The notes under the pieces were generated by a model that made no database searches, had not been told where the DNA came from, and saw nothing but the letters and a program-made list of their open reading frames with translations. Shown here in pieces: positions 1 through 10,862 of a stretch of DNA of 64,000 nt (within the stretch, counting starts at the first letter, position 1; each line of letters begins with the position of its first letter). Source of the stretch: Psilocybe azurescens (Eukaryota > Basidiomycota > Agaricomycetes > Agaricales > Agrocybaceae); assembly GCA_023853785.1 (NCBI GenBank), contig JAJIRX010000555.1:558001-622000 (forward strand), read 5' to 3'. The position numbers were made by a program, and so were the translations under genes.

Positions 1-3000
1 GAATAGGTGGGGTTGCATCAGGTGGGAGCGGTCCTGCACGTAATGAATTTCCGCGGAGGCGCCATATTGTCATTGTCAATGAAGACGTTGGTGGCCGGTG
101 ATGATACGCCAAAGTGATCAAAATGGCGTAGTACACGGCAAGGATGACAAAAAGAATAGCGAAGAGATACCGTGGGGCCCTTGCCCATAATTGAGCCAGA
201 GAAACGGCAGCCAACCCCACAATAAATAATTGTGTTACTGCATGTAGTGTCGCGTGTCTCAGAGGGGGCGACCTGATAATTGGGGTATTAAAGGTGGGCG
301 AAGTTACAATGCCGCCATTGTTTGAAGCATAGTGCGCATTATGGGCCTGCGTTATGGCATAGTCTAATTCTCCCTATGAGGATTTGCAATTTTTAATGAA
401 ATGGATTGTCGTTGAGGGTATAATTGCTTACCACAGCATTGAGGCTTCTTCTCCGCAGTAACCAATCGATTTCACCGAGACTACGTGTTGATGGGAGAGG
501 GTACGAGACTCCATGCAAACCAGTTGAATGGGAGGGTCCCGGCACACTTTTTAGCCTACTGGGTCGATTCACAACTTCGAACCCTTTTGATATGGTGGAC
601 TCGGCAGACAGTCCCCCATCATTACTCGGGCGCAACATATTGGACGCATCCCACGATAATGTTCTTGGTCTGGGAGATGACGGTGGAGATGTGTTTGGCA
701 AGCTGAGAGGCGTGTCGCTCCTCGGAGGTAGAGGACGCAAACTTTGGGGGTTTCGCTCCGCAGCGGCAGGGGACTTGTCTCCACCTTTTCACCAAGATCA
801 ATGGAGTTTGCATGGCCACTACCACTCCTCTGGCTCTGAGACTCCCCGCCTACACGATAAAGCTGGTCGAAACAAGTTATGAAGATGTAAAGCAGTGGAA
901 CAAGAACATAAAGACCAATGAAAAGATCAGGCCGGTTATTCCGTGGCCCGTTTTGAGATGCTGGGTACGCTCGGATCCTGATTGGGAGGTTGTTGTAGTG
1001 AACGAAAGGACAAAACCTGCGACCCCAACGCCATATGCGATAAGACCTATAACTGCGGCCACAGGAATATAGGCGACGCGTTTGATGGGCACTCCAGGCC
1101 TTCCATTATTGGTAGGTATCCAACGGAAAAGTAGAATGACCGGCAATAGAACAACAAGAGATAAGGGTGCCAGAAGCTTGTGGGCAAAAGACGCGTTAAA
1201 TAGTTGGATATTTTGGGGTTGAGATCCTGCAGGTCCAGATTGTCCCGGATCTCCATTTCCAGAATTAGAACCAGTACTTGTGGGCGTTGGACCGTGTGAT
1301 TTTGTTGCTGTTGGGACCAAAGAGGCGCATTCTGATAGATATTGTACTTTGACACCGGATCCATCCGCATTAACACCAGTGTTGAGTTGTCCATTACCGA
1401 ACCCTGTCCACGTAGGATTGGAAGGGGTGATGACACCAGTATATGCACGAAGAAGCCAAATGTCGGACAAAAAAGCCCATTCGCATCTTGCCCGCCGAAA
1501 ATCTAGAAGTGTGTCTAGTCAGAGTCGCAAATCCTTGATGCGTGAAGCAGCTTCACGTACGATGGTATCAGACGCAATGTTCCGGGCATCTCCCACTAAT
1601 GCCTCGGTAAAGGCAAATGCAGCTGCGCCCTCTCGTTGTGTAGGAAAAACCTCCTTCCCTGATGAACCTGGGTCGCCAGCTGGTAAAACCCTCGTCCATG
1701 AACCAGTGTTTATGTCTAAAATGGCCTGGAAAAAAGTCCGTAAAATGGGAATGTGCTCTAATATGATAAGAAAAACGCGCTTACAACTTCTCCCTGGGAG
1801 TGCCCGTTTGAATCTTGCCACAGTGACGAATCGAAACTTCCCAATACCATAAACGTCTGAGATGCAAAGGACGTATCAAATGTGTTTAAATTTGACACGA
1901 AAACTGGTGAGATCCTGGGTGCTGGGCATGCCCCCGGAGAAACTGCGGATAAGGATTCCGTATTGATGATAAAGGAATCCTGTTTAGCACATGTTGTATT
2001 CGTCGCAGTTGGCGTTGTACTTGAATTGCAGCCTCCTGACGCGACGATTTGTTTCATTACAACTGTACCAGACTGACTTACTCTACCAGGTAAAATTTTA
2101 ATGGATAAATGTTCCCAGCTGCCGTGTACACTGTCGGGTAGATTGGACGATAACGTTCCGGACACGTCCAGTGTCCAGACATCAGAAAGCGGATCGACAC
2201 TGTCTCCGTTGAAACCACCAGCTAAATAGAAGGTATTGTTGGGACCTGGGAGGATGGGGTCTTGGTTTGGAATGGCCCGTATATCGATCCCGCCCGATGC
2301 ACCCCAACGAGCCGAGGGGCCCCCAGGTGAAAGTTGCACTTCAGACCAAAACTGATTGTTGAAGTCGTATTCCTGTATGCGCATTAGCCAATTGGAATAG
2401 CTCAGAGAGGTCTGGCAGTATTACCCAAACGTCTGATAAAGCGTTGCCGTCTGAACCTTTTCCACCGATTACAACAAATCCATGACGACTACAAGAAGAA
2501 TATTGGGTACACGACATTTGGAAACACAGCAATTGAATACTAACTTGCTTGCAGCAAAGTCACAGCCGGACAAGGCGGCACTCCGCGAAGGAGGAGATCG
2601 TTGCAGATTGGCAGGGGGCGAGGGTGTTGACCACGTCAAAGTTTGGAGGTTAAGGCTAATTTGCGCAATAAATTAAGATAATTGAAGGCAGTGTAACGAT
2701 CAACACGCACAGAAATGTCTGTGACTGCGCCAGACCATCTTGTGAAAGACCACCAAATATGATGAGGGAACGGCTATATCGAATGAGATCAGGGCCGCGA
2801 TGGGAAAATAGGATAGAAAGCGTACCTCGTTTCGTCATAACCGATGGCAGCGTCTCTGAGAGGAGGAGGGCGATTCGTGCCCTGGAGAACACTGGAGAGG
2901 TTGATCCATTGGAGAGGAGGAACTGGAGTGGTGGTAGAGATTGTTTGTGCTTGAACAATTAGAATACAGTGGGCAATAAGCAGAGAAAAATAAGCAGTAG

Positions 3001-3022
3001 CCATCCAGGGGAGGGTTGACAA
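1..3022 (-). CDS. Kelch-repeat protein with C-terminal membrane domain (3' end outside window)
   Basis: Starts at 3022 with a signal peptide (MSTLPWMATAYFSLLIAHC, cleaved near VQA). A kelch/galactose-oxidase-like propeller follows, with repeats such as SLIIFGGLSQDG, FVVIGGKGSDGNALSDVW, FYLAGGFNGDSVDPLSDVW and IIFGGQDANG. Then comes a Ser/Thr/Pro linker and membrane segments around 1170-910 (HKLLAPLSLVVLLPVILLF; IPVAAVIGLIAYGVGVAGFV; HGITGLIFSLVFMFLF). A basic cytosolic stretch (740-415) and two more hydrophobic segments (about 240-110) continue to base 1, so the gene is truncated by the window. Supported introns are 2489-2544, 2373-2424, 1726-1784, 1503-1560 and about 375-415. The kelch frame (IFGGQDANG) and the downstream SDIWLL frame disagree by one base at the A6 run 1469-1474. 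The junction near 780-905 is unresolved. His residues in the membrane part recall cytochrome b561, but this is inference. Substrate unknown. Confidence 0.75.
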
Positions 3023-3498
3023 GACAGGGCGGGTCTGTCGGGGAAGCCACTAGCTGCACTGGCAGACCAAATTATCAGGGGCCTGTGGACTGCTGCATGC
3101 AACTTGCGGAGGTACAGCCAGTTGGACGTTGAAGCGAGAAAGCAGTTCTGGCCAACGCCCACGCTACATGATTCCCGTCAATTCAGCTTCTCGGCCCGTC
3201 GGCCATGACAGCCCTATTGGTGAAGTAGCACAAAACATGACAAAAACAAGGCCGATAACGATGATAATCATGTCCACGCAAAGACCACAGTGCTGGGTAC
3301 ACGAGTTTGGACAGTCTCCTGCGGGACAGGTGCCTCTCGCTGTTAGACTCGCATTTGGCAATGGCACTGGGATGCTATTATTATCACCAATATTTACGCC
3401 AGTTTGTACCCCCATTCGTCCTTGTGCTTTCGGACACCAGCACTGCTTGTCCGTAACCACAATCTCTGGACCCACAACACCCACGCTCCATATCCACA
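3023..3498. promoter_or_regulatory. Divergent intergenic region between kelch gene and Dif1/Spd1-like gene
   Basis: These 476 bases separate the start codons of two genes pointing away from each other, so they should hold both promoters. Minus-strand reading frames here (including one with a hydrophobic MIIIVIGLVFVMF stretch near 3250) have no recognisable product. No clear TATA box or repeat was seen. Confidence 0.4.
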
Positions 3499-4209
3499 AT
3501 GGACGTGGACGTCCCGAACAAACGGGCGCTCACAGATGAGGTACGCGATGCTAATGCAGCTTCTGATAAATTTTCTCGATCGTCGTCTTCGGGGTTAGTC
3601 ACTGTTTTCTCATCGAATCTCTATAATAATAGACACATTTCCTAATAGCACTCCGGAAGACCTCGTACAACGCTTGCGTAATGCGGGGGCGCGAGGGAGA
3701 AAGAGTCTGTGGTCATCTCAGTGCAAACTCCAATCTATATTGACGCGTTTGACACGTGTTTAGGTGTTCTGGAAGGCTACAAGACATCCCCTTCAACGTT
3801 CTCGAAAGCACAGTCCACAGGATCGATATTTAGGTCCATGAACGAAACATTGCAAGAAGTCTACTCAAGCCACGATGCTTCGTCTAATCTCACAAACAAT
3901 AACCAAACCTCTCGAAAGAGAGCGCGCTCAGTCTCGGATCATGATGAACAAACTCCTATCCTTGAGGGCTCCGAGATGCAGGCTGCTTTTGAACATTCGG
4001 CGACTTCTAGACCCATCAAACCTTTAAGAACTTCTCAACGCTCGCTACATACAACTCGTTCTCTACCTGCTGGAGAGTTTGCCTTTGGAGGACATAGCCA
4101 GAGCTCGAAAATTCCACATTTCCGACAAACTGTTAATGAAGAAGAAGATTGGAGCCAGGAAACTACATTCCAATCGTCAGAACAGCATTTTGAGCCTATG
4201 GTTCTTTAA
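3499..4209 (+). CDS. Small Sml1/Dif1/Spd1-like protein (possible ribonucleotide reductase regulator)
   Basis: Proposed exons are 3499-3593, 3649-3704 and 3764-4209. Splicing the second to the third gives EDLVQRLRNAGARGRKS joined to VLEGYKTSPSTFSKAQSTGS. An Arg-rich segment followed by S-V-x-E-G-Y-K-T resembles the short conserved block of fungal Sml1/Dif1/Spd1 proteins, which restrain ribonucleotide reductase or control its nuclear import. The rest is disordered and polar, with a basic SRKRAR cluster that may be a nuclear signal and a C-terminal acidic NEEEDW patch. The first intron is ambiguous: a donor at 3541 with acceptor at 3598 also keeps the frame. The assignment rests on one motif recalled by pattern; a general disordered nuclear protein is the alternative. 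Confidence 0.5.
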
Positions 4210-4715
4210 AAGTCCTTTGCAAAGAGAAAGTACGTTGTCCTGACTTTGTGGTAGAATTAAGCTGATGACTCCTTGCGGTAGTATCCTGACCCATGTATTA
4301 CTTTGAATCGTATGTAATTTGTTTGGCACTGTGAGCGATTGTATTATTATCAAAATGTATATTAAATGAATAATGAAGTTTATACCTTGTCCAGGGTGCT
4401 CCAATGGGCGGTGGGTCCACAAGAACTCGGGCAGGGTCGAAGTCCCGCGCTTCTACAAAATGCATCGACCTTGGTCCATCTACACAATCCCATGATCTGG
4501 GAAATACTTGACAAGAAAGACCACTTTAGGAAATTACAAGAATGACATTTGCATCTGTAAGCGGTAGATCGCTTCTATTAGTCTTTTGATTGTCTTTGAA
4601 CTCAGCCTTCCTAATGCGTTTACCGAGTCATTGTGTACTACCTTGCATTATTTAAATAGCGACCTGTAACCCATAACAAAATATCCCTCTTGAACCTCAG
4701 CATCCATATATCAAC
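4210..4715. other. Intergenic region with TATA-like box
   Basis: No gene recognised in these 506 bases. A TATA-like TTATTTAAATAG at 4648-4659 lies about 57 bases before the zinc-finger start codon and may be its core promoter. Confidence 0.4.
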
Positions 4716-6049
4716 ATGCCGCTTCTCCAAAGCCACTTCCACCCATACGGGTCGTCCCGCAATTCGACCAGTTACGCAAAGTAAGTCATCGGTTCTCTTC
4801 TCAAATGATTGATCAACTCGAATTCTTAAGCCTCGATAGTAAAGAATCGGAAATCAAGGCACGTTGCAATACTCATAGACATCACGGTACTTTGCCCTCT
4901 CTCGGTCAGTTTGTAAATGGCGTGCTACCGGGAAAGTGCGTCGAATCTTTAATCTCTCTTCTTTAATCATCATCGTCATCTAACCTAAAATGTTAGTGGA
5001 TCTACTCTAGATGCACCCCTACGAGCTTTGAAGATGGACCGTTCGGACTGCTCGCAGGCGGCGCAGTCACCCTCGATATCTAAGTATTTAGCGCCGCCCT
5101 GTAATTTGCCATACAGTTACGCGAACTGGCCACATAACATCCCTAGGGCGGCAGTTGAGTCCACGAACGACCATCGTTATCCCCCTACCCCCGTGTAAGT
5201 ACTATTGAATTCTTCGTCGTTTCTTCTTCTCAGTATTATTTATGCTATGCAGCTATGTTCCACATTCGCTCCACATGACCTCCGAGGATGCATGCAACCT
5301 TGCTAACATCTTCCATAGAAAGCCATCGGTTAAGACTTGTCAGGATATGTGCGTGTGTGGTGAATGTTCTTTTCCCCGCTGCAAGGAACGCAACCCGGCC
5401 CCTGCGCCTAGCCTTCGACGCCCCAGTCCTTCAGTCGTGGCCGCCAGAGTTACCCTTCCTTTCCATAATACCAGACTCAGTCATAAAACGGTGGATAAGA
5501 TATGGGACGACTCCGTTGAGAATCTTGGTTTGTTTCCAGGCAAGGGCGGACAGCCAGTGCAAATATTTCAATGTCGTCTCGAAAAGGAAGGGCTCCCCTG
5601 CTGCTTTAGAGGCCTCAAACAAACTGTCAAAAGACACATCGAGGGCGTGCATCTTGGTATAAGGCAAGCTTGAGATATTTGTCGATGCAGTCGCCATGAT
5701 TCTGATGGGACTTCTTTTCTAGATCCTTTCGATGCCCCTACTCTCATGGCAAAAAGCCATTCCAGAAGTGCGATAGGGTTTTCCCTCAGGTAAGTTGATT
5801 ACGGCGAATTCTTTCCAACTCGATAGCAAGCTAACGAAGTGATTGTGGATTTTAGAGAGGGGCCCTGTTCGTTCATGTTTGTAGTGTACAGTACGTCTGG
5901 CTTTGCGCGATTACTCATACCGACTTGTGCTGATCAACTTATAATTTAACAGCACCAAAGAAACCCCTTTTCCTTGCGCGCATTGCGGATTGGGCTTCAG
6001 TGACCCTGCCAAAAGGCATAAACATGTTAAAAGGAGCATCCAGAAGTGA
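4716..6049 (+). CDS. C2H2-type zinc-finger protein
   Basis: Starts at 4716 (MPLLQSHFHPYGSSRNSTSY). Exons join in frame through NLDSKESEIKARCNTHRHHG and GSTLDAPLRALKMDRSDC, then a longer exon from about 5258 and two short ones, ending at 6047-6049. The C-terminal half carries two finger-like units: FQCRLEKEGLPCCFRGLKQT with a following HIEGVH (near 5560-5665), and FPCAHCGLGFSDPAKRHKHV (near 5965-6030). Both are Cys-Cys followed by His-His, as in the degenerate C2H2 fingers common in mushroom-forming fungi. The N-terminal part is low complexity. It is probably a nuclear DNA-binding regulator; the target cannot be told. The first finger has unusual spacing between its cysteines. Confidence 0.65.
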
Positions 6050-7831
6050 TCGTCGAGAAGCGCACCAAATCTCCTTATGCTCACATTGGAGCAACTTCTG
6101 TCAATGACTCGGATTGCACAGACTCTGACTCGCGTCCGGCAAGGCTTCTTCCGTCCAGACGCGGTCGAAGCCCCATGCAAGACGAGGTCCTCCGTGAGCA
6201 GTATGGTTTGCTCGAATATGCCTCGCTTCCATCGCGCAACACAGACTTAAACAGTTAACTTGTTTCATTTTCTCCATATCCATGATACCCTTCTATCTCT
6301 GAAGCCTCTGCTTCAACAATCTCGTCGTCGAATCGTGTTATATCATTGCTACCCCTGTTGTTTCCTTACTGCATCTGATCTCTTGTCGCGCTTGCCTTTT
6401 TGTTGTCCTTAACTCAGTCTTTTTGTTCTTCTATGATATTCTTCTATTGTAACCTGCATCGATCAATGTGATTCTTTTAAATTATGTCCATGGGTTTACG
6501 GCACTCTACTTAAACTTTGATTCAAGGACGACTTGTGGGTCCATGATAATAGCAAATTTCGTCATATGTTATCCGGAGTCCATCAAGTATATGCATTCTT
6601 ACGATATTCCGAGTGGGCAAACTGATGGACACCGGTACGAACAATACGGTAACGAAGTAAGCGATAACTCGAAACCGATAAGCATCTGATCAAGTTTGGT
6701 CAGGTTTTCACACACGAGACAATTCTTCAAGCATTACAGTTGCATGCAAAAACCTAGGAACCTTTCGGCTCGTGCGCCTGTGTTTGTATAAACAGCTGCT
6801 TTTGGTGGCTTGAACGTGCCATTATGATCACGGGAAGTCGCAACCGCTCCAAACATCAATGACGCAGGTTGTGGGCCTAGTGCAAGATATTTACTACTAA
6901 ATACACAGTGTGCGGCCTCTTCATTGTGGGTGGAGCTATTACCTCACATTTCCCAACGCACTTCCGACGTGTATGACAATTGCCAGGATACCAAAAACGG
7001 TTGTTTGTACAAAACATAAACCGCAGGCGCGTGCGCTGGAATTTTGAGAGGTTCCTAGGTTTTTGCATACGGCTGTAAGCATGGGTCAACCCTTGTTTCC
7101 TGCATGGGAGGTAGCCCTGGCAGATAGGATGTGTGCTCACTCACATGATGTCTGAAGCTTGTCTTTACAGAAATATGGAGCTGAGACCCGTGCATAGGCG
7201 GATGCCACAATGCGCTTAAGCTTGTTTTAGGCGAGTTCAGTTTAAGTGCGGCGCTACGTATTCCTAGGATTTATAAGCGTGTACGCTTATAATGATAACG
7301 ATAGTGGCTCCGTCTATAAATTTGATATGAAGCTTTGCATGAGTCAATCTAAGTCAATCATCATAAGTTCGCCGCTGTGGGTCCAGTCACGGACCAACTT
7401 CTGAACAGTCCGGTTCCACACATTGGGGTTATTGATTGCAATTTGATCTGCGTCTGGCTATCTTTAGGCTATAGCACCCCCAGTGTCTCAGTTGCTTAGC
7501 AAAAGATGCCTTGCTGCAGCGTTTCAATTCAATTTGAAAAGCTTTCAATGATGAAGTCATCTCTTTCCTCTTTCCTGATTGGGAGCTATGGCTGCCGAAC
7601 TGGGACGTGCGAAATTGTCATTGACGGCCGCCAAATCTACACTTTCCCGTTTGAACGTCCATGCCCCCAAATCAGCCACTATTAGGGAGTCTAGCTGTTC
7701 AAGGCCCCTCATTGACGCCTCAAACCATTCATGTATCATCCACAACATGCCACGACCTTTCTCTGTTCAAAGGTGTGTCTTATATTTCGCTCTCGTCGAA
7801 TTCTTGAGTGATAAGTAATTGACGACAAAAC
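6050..7831. other. Long intergenic region containing a MITE-like element
   Basis: About 1.8 kb without a recognised gene between the zinc-finger gene and MIX23. Short open frames here (for example 6468-6689 and 7579-7818) lack domains or start context. The main structure is the 343-bp inverted-repeat element at 6735-7077. A near-palindromic AT-rich stretch around TATAAGCGTGTACGCTTATA lies at 7270-7292. Confidence 0.5.
6735..7077. mobile_element. MITE-like element with terminal inverted repeats and AGCAT target duplication
   Basis: The ends read inward as TACAGTTGCATGC and, on the other strand, TACAGCCGTATGC. A perfect 20-base inverted repeat, ATGCAAAAACCTAGGAACCT, sits at 6744-6763 and is mirrored at 7049-7068. 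Weaker inverted similarity (around CGCCTG) continues further in. The element is flanked by AGCAT at 6730-6734 and again at 7078-7082, as expected for a 5-bp target-site duplication. It has no coding capacity, so it would be a non-autonomous DNA transposon. The superfamily cannot be named from this copy. Confidence 0.65.
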
Positions 7832-8462
7832 ATGTCCTTGTTAGAGATTCTGAAAGAGTACAGACGTTTGGATGACACAATTGTAATGCGACTAAACCGA
7901 GCTAATGCTGCCATGCGAGACCAGGACCGGATTCGTGGTCTTACTGGAAATAACACAGTGCAAGACCAAGCTTGCGAGAATATTTGGCGCGAACTGGTTG
8001 GTAAGTCTTGTCCCTCTAGAATGTACCGTAATTCTGACACATTTATGACTCTTCTTAAGCTAATTGGAAACGTCGAACTCAGCTAGTTGAATACTGCGTC
8101 GCTGCCGTTGACAGATCCTTGATTGAAAACCGATCGGCGTTGGACGACGAATCCCAGGATCCGGCGAGCAGAAGAAGAGCCCAGGGAGAAGTCTTCGCGA
8201 ATGAAGTGAAGGTGCTTCCTGAATAGTTGGATCTCAAATTCATGGTCTGACTAATACTTATACAGCGCAAACAAGTTCATACTGAATTGACGGTTGAGTC
8301 CATCGTCCGCAAGCGTTCTGCTGATGGTAAGTCCCAGGCAGGAACAGGTATCCCAGCAATCATCTCTGAATTCCAACAGCATTCAGATCGCGTTGTAAAT
8401 ACTTCGTTCCCCCTCAAACCGATGCGGAAGCCCGCAGAATGTGGGAAGACGCCCAAAAATGA
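7832..8462 (+). CDS. MIX23: MIX23 (CCDC58) mitochondrial intermembrane-space protein
   Basis: Four exons (7832-8000, 8060-8211, 8266-8326, 8380-8462) give a protein of about 154 residues. The N-terminus (LKEYRRLDDTIVMRLNRANA) and the C-terminal block (LTVESIVRKRSADAFRSRCK, then YFVPP) match the CCDC58/MIX23 family layout, in which a helix ending in V-E-x-I-V-x-x-R is followed by a short Cys-containing F-x-x-R-C segment. Cysteines in ENIWREL and VEYC contexts are consistent with an oxidised helical-hairpin protein of the mitochondrial intermembrane space. The family supports import of mitochondrial proteins. Length and exon phases are fully consistent, with no frameshift. Confidence 0.75.
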
Positions 8463-8703
8463 TTTATCTACTCCCTAAGTATCATAATTTGCAGGGCACG
8501 TATCACGCTTGGTGAATATAAAGATATGCGAGATTTAAGCATTGATTACCAGTTATTTTTCGGATACGGAAGTCGTTTCTATCAAGATGTCGAAAACGAG
8601 ACATGGCATGCATAGTGGGAAGATATGACGCAATTAAACATGTTCTCGCGAATTAGACTCGGCTTATCAAGCTCCCCTTGACTTTCAACACCCAACGATC
8701 ACT

Positions 8704-9558
8704 ATGAAGCTATTCGCCTTCATAGCTATCAGTCTTCCTATAGCTTTTGCAACATATCTTCCTGCATTTGGTTATGGAGGCCAGAACCATTGGGAAGTTG
8801 CTGATGTCAAAGTTCCAGTTCAGTTAGGGGTTATGAGTCGTTGTCCTGATGCCTTGTTATGCGAAAGCAGGTTCAATGAGGTACTGGAGGAGGTCGCGAA
8901 CAAAGTAGATCTTTCTTTGGTCTATGTAGCAAGGTGAGTGTTCCCACTGTTTTAGAAATTGGCCTTTCCGTTAAGCGAGCCTATAATCATTAAAGGATTA
9001 ATGATTCTGAACCCGACTTCGGTATTTCATGTTTACACGGTCCCGAGGAATGCGCGGGAAACGTACAACAGTTGTGTGTTAACAAATATGCACCTTTCTC
9101 TAATTGGTGGGAGTTCGTGAAGTGCCAAAATTTCCAGGGAAGGTACAATATAGGAACACCAGAAGTTGCATTAAAATGTGCGGCTACAGCAGGCGTCGAA
9201 TGGGAGACAAGCGGTGCTGGGGAGTGTGTAGGTCTTGACGGAAGTGGAAAAGCATTGGAAGGGGTGGCGTTATTGCGAGAGAGTACACTTCTTGGTAAAG
9301 AATTGGGAATCACGTATGTTTTGCATTCAGCTTCGTCAGTGTGGGTGGCTGAGATTTGTCTGCAGGAAAAGTTGCACAGTGCTCATAAGTGGCCGCCCTA
9401 TTTGCGTCCACGACGGGACCTGGAAAGACTGCGAGGTCAGATTCGCATTGGGATTGCTCTTGTTGTTTGTACTAATGACAGCCTGGATATAGAATGGACA
9501 TACAGTCAATGACTTCGTCAGGCAGATAGAGGATGAATATGAGAGGTTGAACAAATAG
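8704..9558 (+). CDS. GILT-like secreted/vacuolar thiol reductase
   Basis: Exons 8704-8933, 8996-9313, 9366-9435 and 9493-9558. The protein opens with a signal peptide (MKLFAFIAISLPIAFA). The GILT fold is suggested by VPVQLGVMSRCPDALLCES, LHGPEECAGNVQQLCVN, a stretch ending VKCQNFQG, KCAATAGVEW, LLGKELGITKSCTVLISGRP with DGTWKDCE after it, and a C-terminal NGHTVNDFVRQIE. GILT enzymes reduce disulfides in acidic lysosome-like compartments. The usual CxxC active site is replaced by C-x5-C (CPDALLC), so classical activity is uncertain. Many Cys elsewhere are conserved. Start chosen because the signal peptide begins there. Confidence 0.75.
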
Positions 9559-9724
9559 CAGTAGTTGTCATCTTTGGGTTTTGGTTTTTGGTGGTTAGCA
9601 CAGTTTATGCGCACTTGTACTTGCGAGCAAAGTCTTGCAAATTCTCAATATCGAAATTGAAGGCGGCTCCTGCGCATTTCTGGCACTGGATTTGTTCCAA
9701 GGACGACAAAAACATAGATTGCAT

Positions 9725-10149
9725 TTATCCCCATGCCAATTCATAAAGGATGACGACAGTATTGATTACTATAAGAGGTACTGATATTCCAAGTTGAAAA
9801 GTGAACTCAATTCTTTATGAAAATACTGAACACTCACTCCGCATTAAAGTGCGCACAGCGCTTATGAGGTCGATTAATCTCGCCTTCATGCCAGCCTCTC
9901 CTTGAACTGCACCATACGAGTTTGTCTGATCGTACGTTTGTTGAAACCCGGTGTTAACATCCCTGATTTGGCGTGAGGTTGATACCCAGCCAACTGTTTG
10001 AACGGGCACTTCAGCGTATAGTTATTAGTACACGTACACAGTGGTGAATGCTTACTTCGAGCCAGAAATCGGTCTTCGCTCAATATAGCCATTGCATTGA
10101 TCAAAAGCAATGCAACGTAAATCATAGTCCCAATCCCGAAGAGAGACAT
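9725..10149 (-). CDS. YOS1: YOS1/IER3IP1-like ER-Golgi transport protein
   Basis: Exons 10149-10056, 9993-9838 and 9780-9725. The N-terminus MSLFGIGTMIYVALLLINAM is followed by AILSEDRFLARIGWVS, and the C-terminus has ARLIDLISAVRTLMRIPLIV and NTVVILYELAWG. This is the two-membrane-segment plan of Yos1/IER3IP1, a small component of the Yip1-Yif1 complex needed for COPII vesicle transport from ER to Golgi. A polar segment in the middle (STSRQIRDVNTGFQQTYDQT) is where fungal members vary. It faces away from the AT-rich island, with its start about 590 bases from the CpG-poor part. Confidence 0.85.
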
Positions 10150-10197
10150 TTTGAAGAATTATGTTCCAAGGAATGCCCTTGGGCGCGTGTCGGTGTT

Positions 10198-10226
10198 ACG
10201 AGTCCTATTACGTAGTAATAGACTCG
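10198..10226. repeat. Short imperfect hairpin
   Basis: ACGAGTCCTATTAC is followed after a short loop by GTAATAGACTCGT, an inverted repeat with one unpaired base, about 50 bases upstream of the YOS1 start. It could be a regulatory palindrome or a fossil repeat end. Confidence 0.4.
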
Positions 10227-10862
10227 TTCTTTTAACCAGGGACCCCTGCTGTTGTCACAAAATCTATCTTCGATAACGTGATTTATTTTATAACGTGATG
10301 TGACCTTGTAACATTAAGCACGTGTTACTCAAAAAGTAGCATTTTCGGCTGCTTACTTCCGACAGACCGATATGATACGATAACGATAAATAATAATATA
10401 TTAAATTTTTTTGGCGGCATGTGTTATAATCGCTGATTGGCTGATGTTGACAAATTGATTGATTGGGAGATCAGAAGGGGATAGAAGGCCCGAAAGTATT
10501 TCCTCTTTAGTTAATGTTTTCACGTGATATTTATATTTAAATCTGGTCATATTTGGCCGCTCGGTTATTTCCGCTTCTATTGGTGGCACGAGGATATAGC
10601 CTTAGGCTCAAACATTTTTCTTTATGGATTGTATTGCACGTGGTGATTGTAGTCGCTCGGTTGACTCCAAATATTTTTTGCAGCGTGGGGCTATACAGAC
10701 ACATGAGGGAAATCTGTTTCTTTCTTTCTCTTTCCTTCCCCATCATTGTTGTCTCCCCATTGCCCTTGGGATATGTCTGCTTATTTTCCTGCATGTCTTT
10801 CTACAGTTTTATACTCTTGTTGGTGTTGATATGCAGTCCTATATAGTGTATATCCTTACTCA

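Noticed and set aside
1375..1448. Alternative frame (FVHILVSSPLPILRGQ) after the kelch intron as the true continuation
   Set aside because: It loses the kelch DIWLL block and the membrane helices, which are present in the other frame; a one-base run error is the better explanation.
3164..3602. Minus-strand frames with a hydrophobic stretch upstream of the kelch gene
   Set aside because: No family similarity, no convincing splice joins, and they overlap the promoter and first exon of the plus-strand Dif1/Spd1-like gene.
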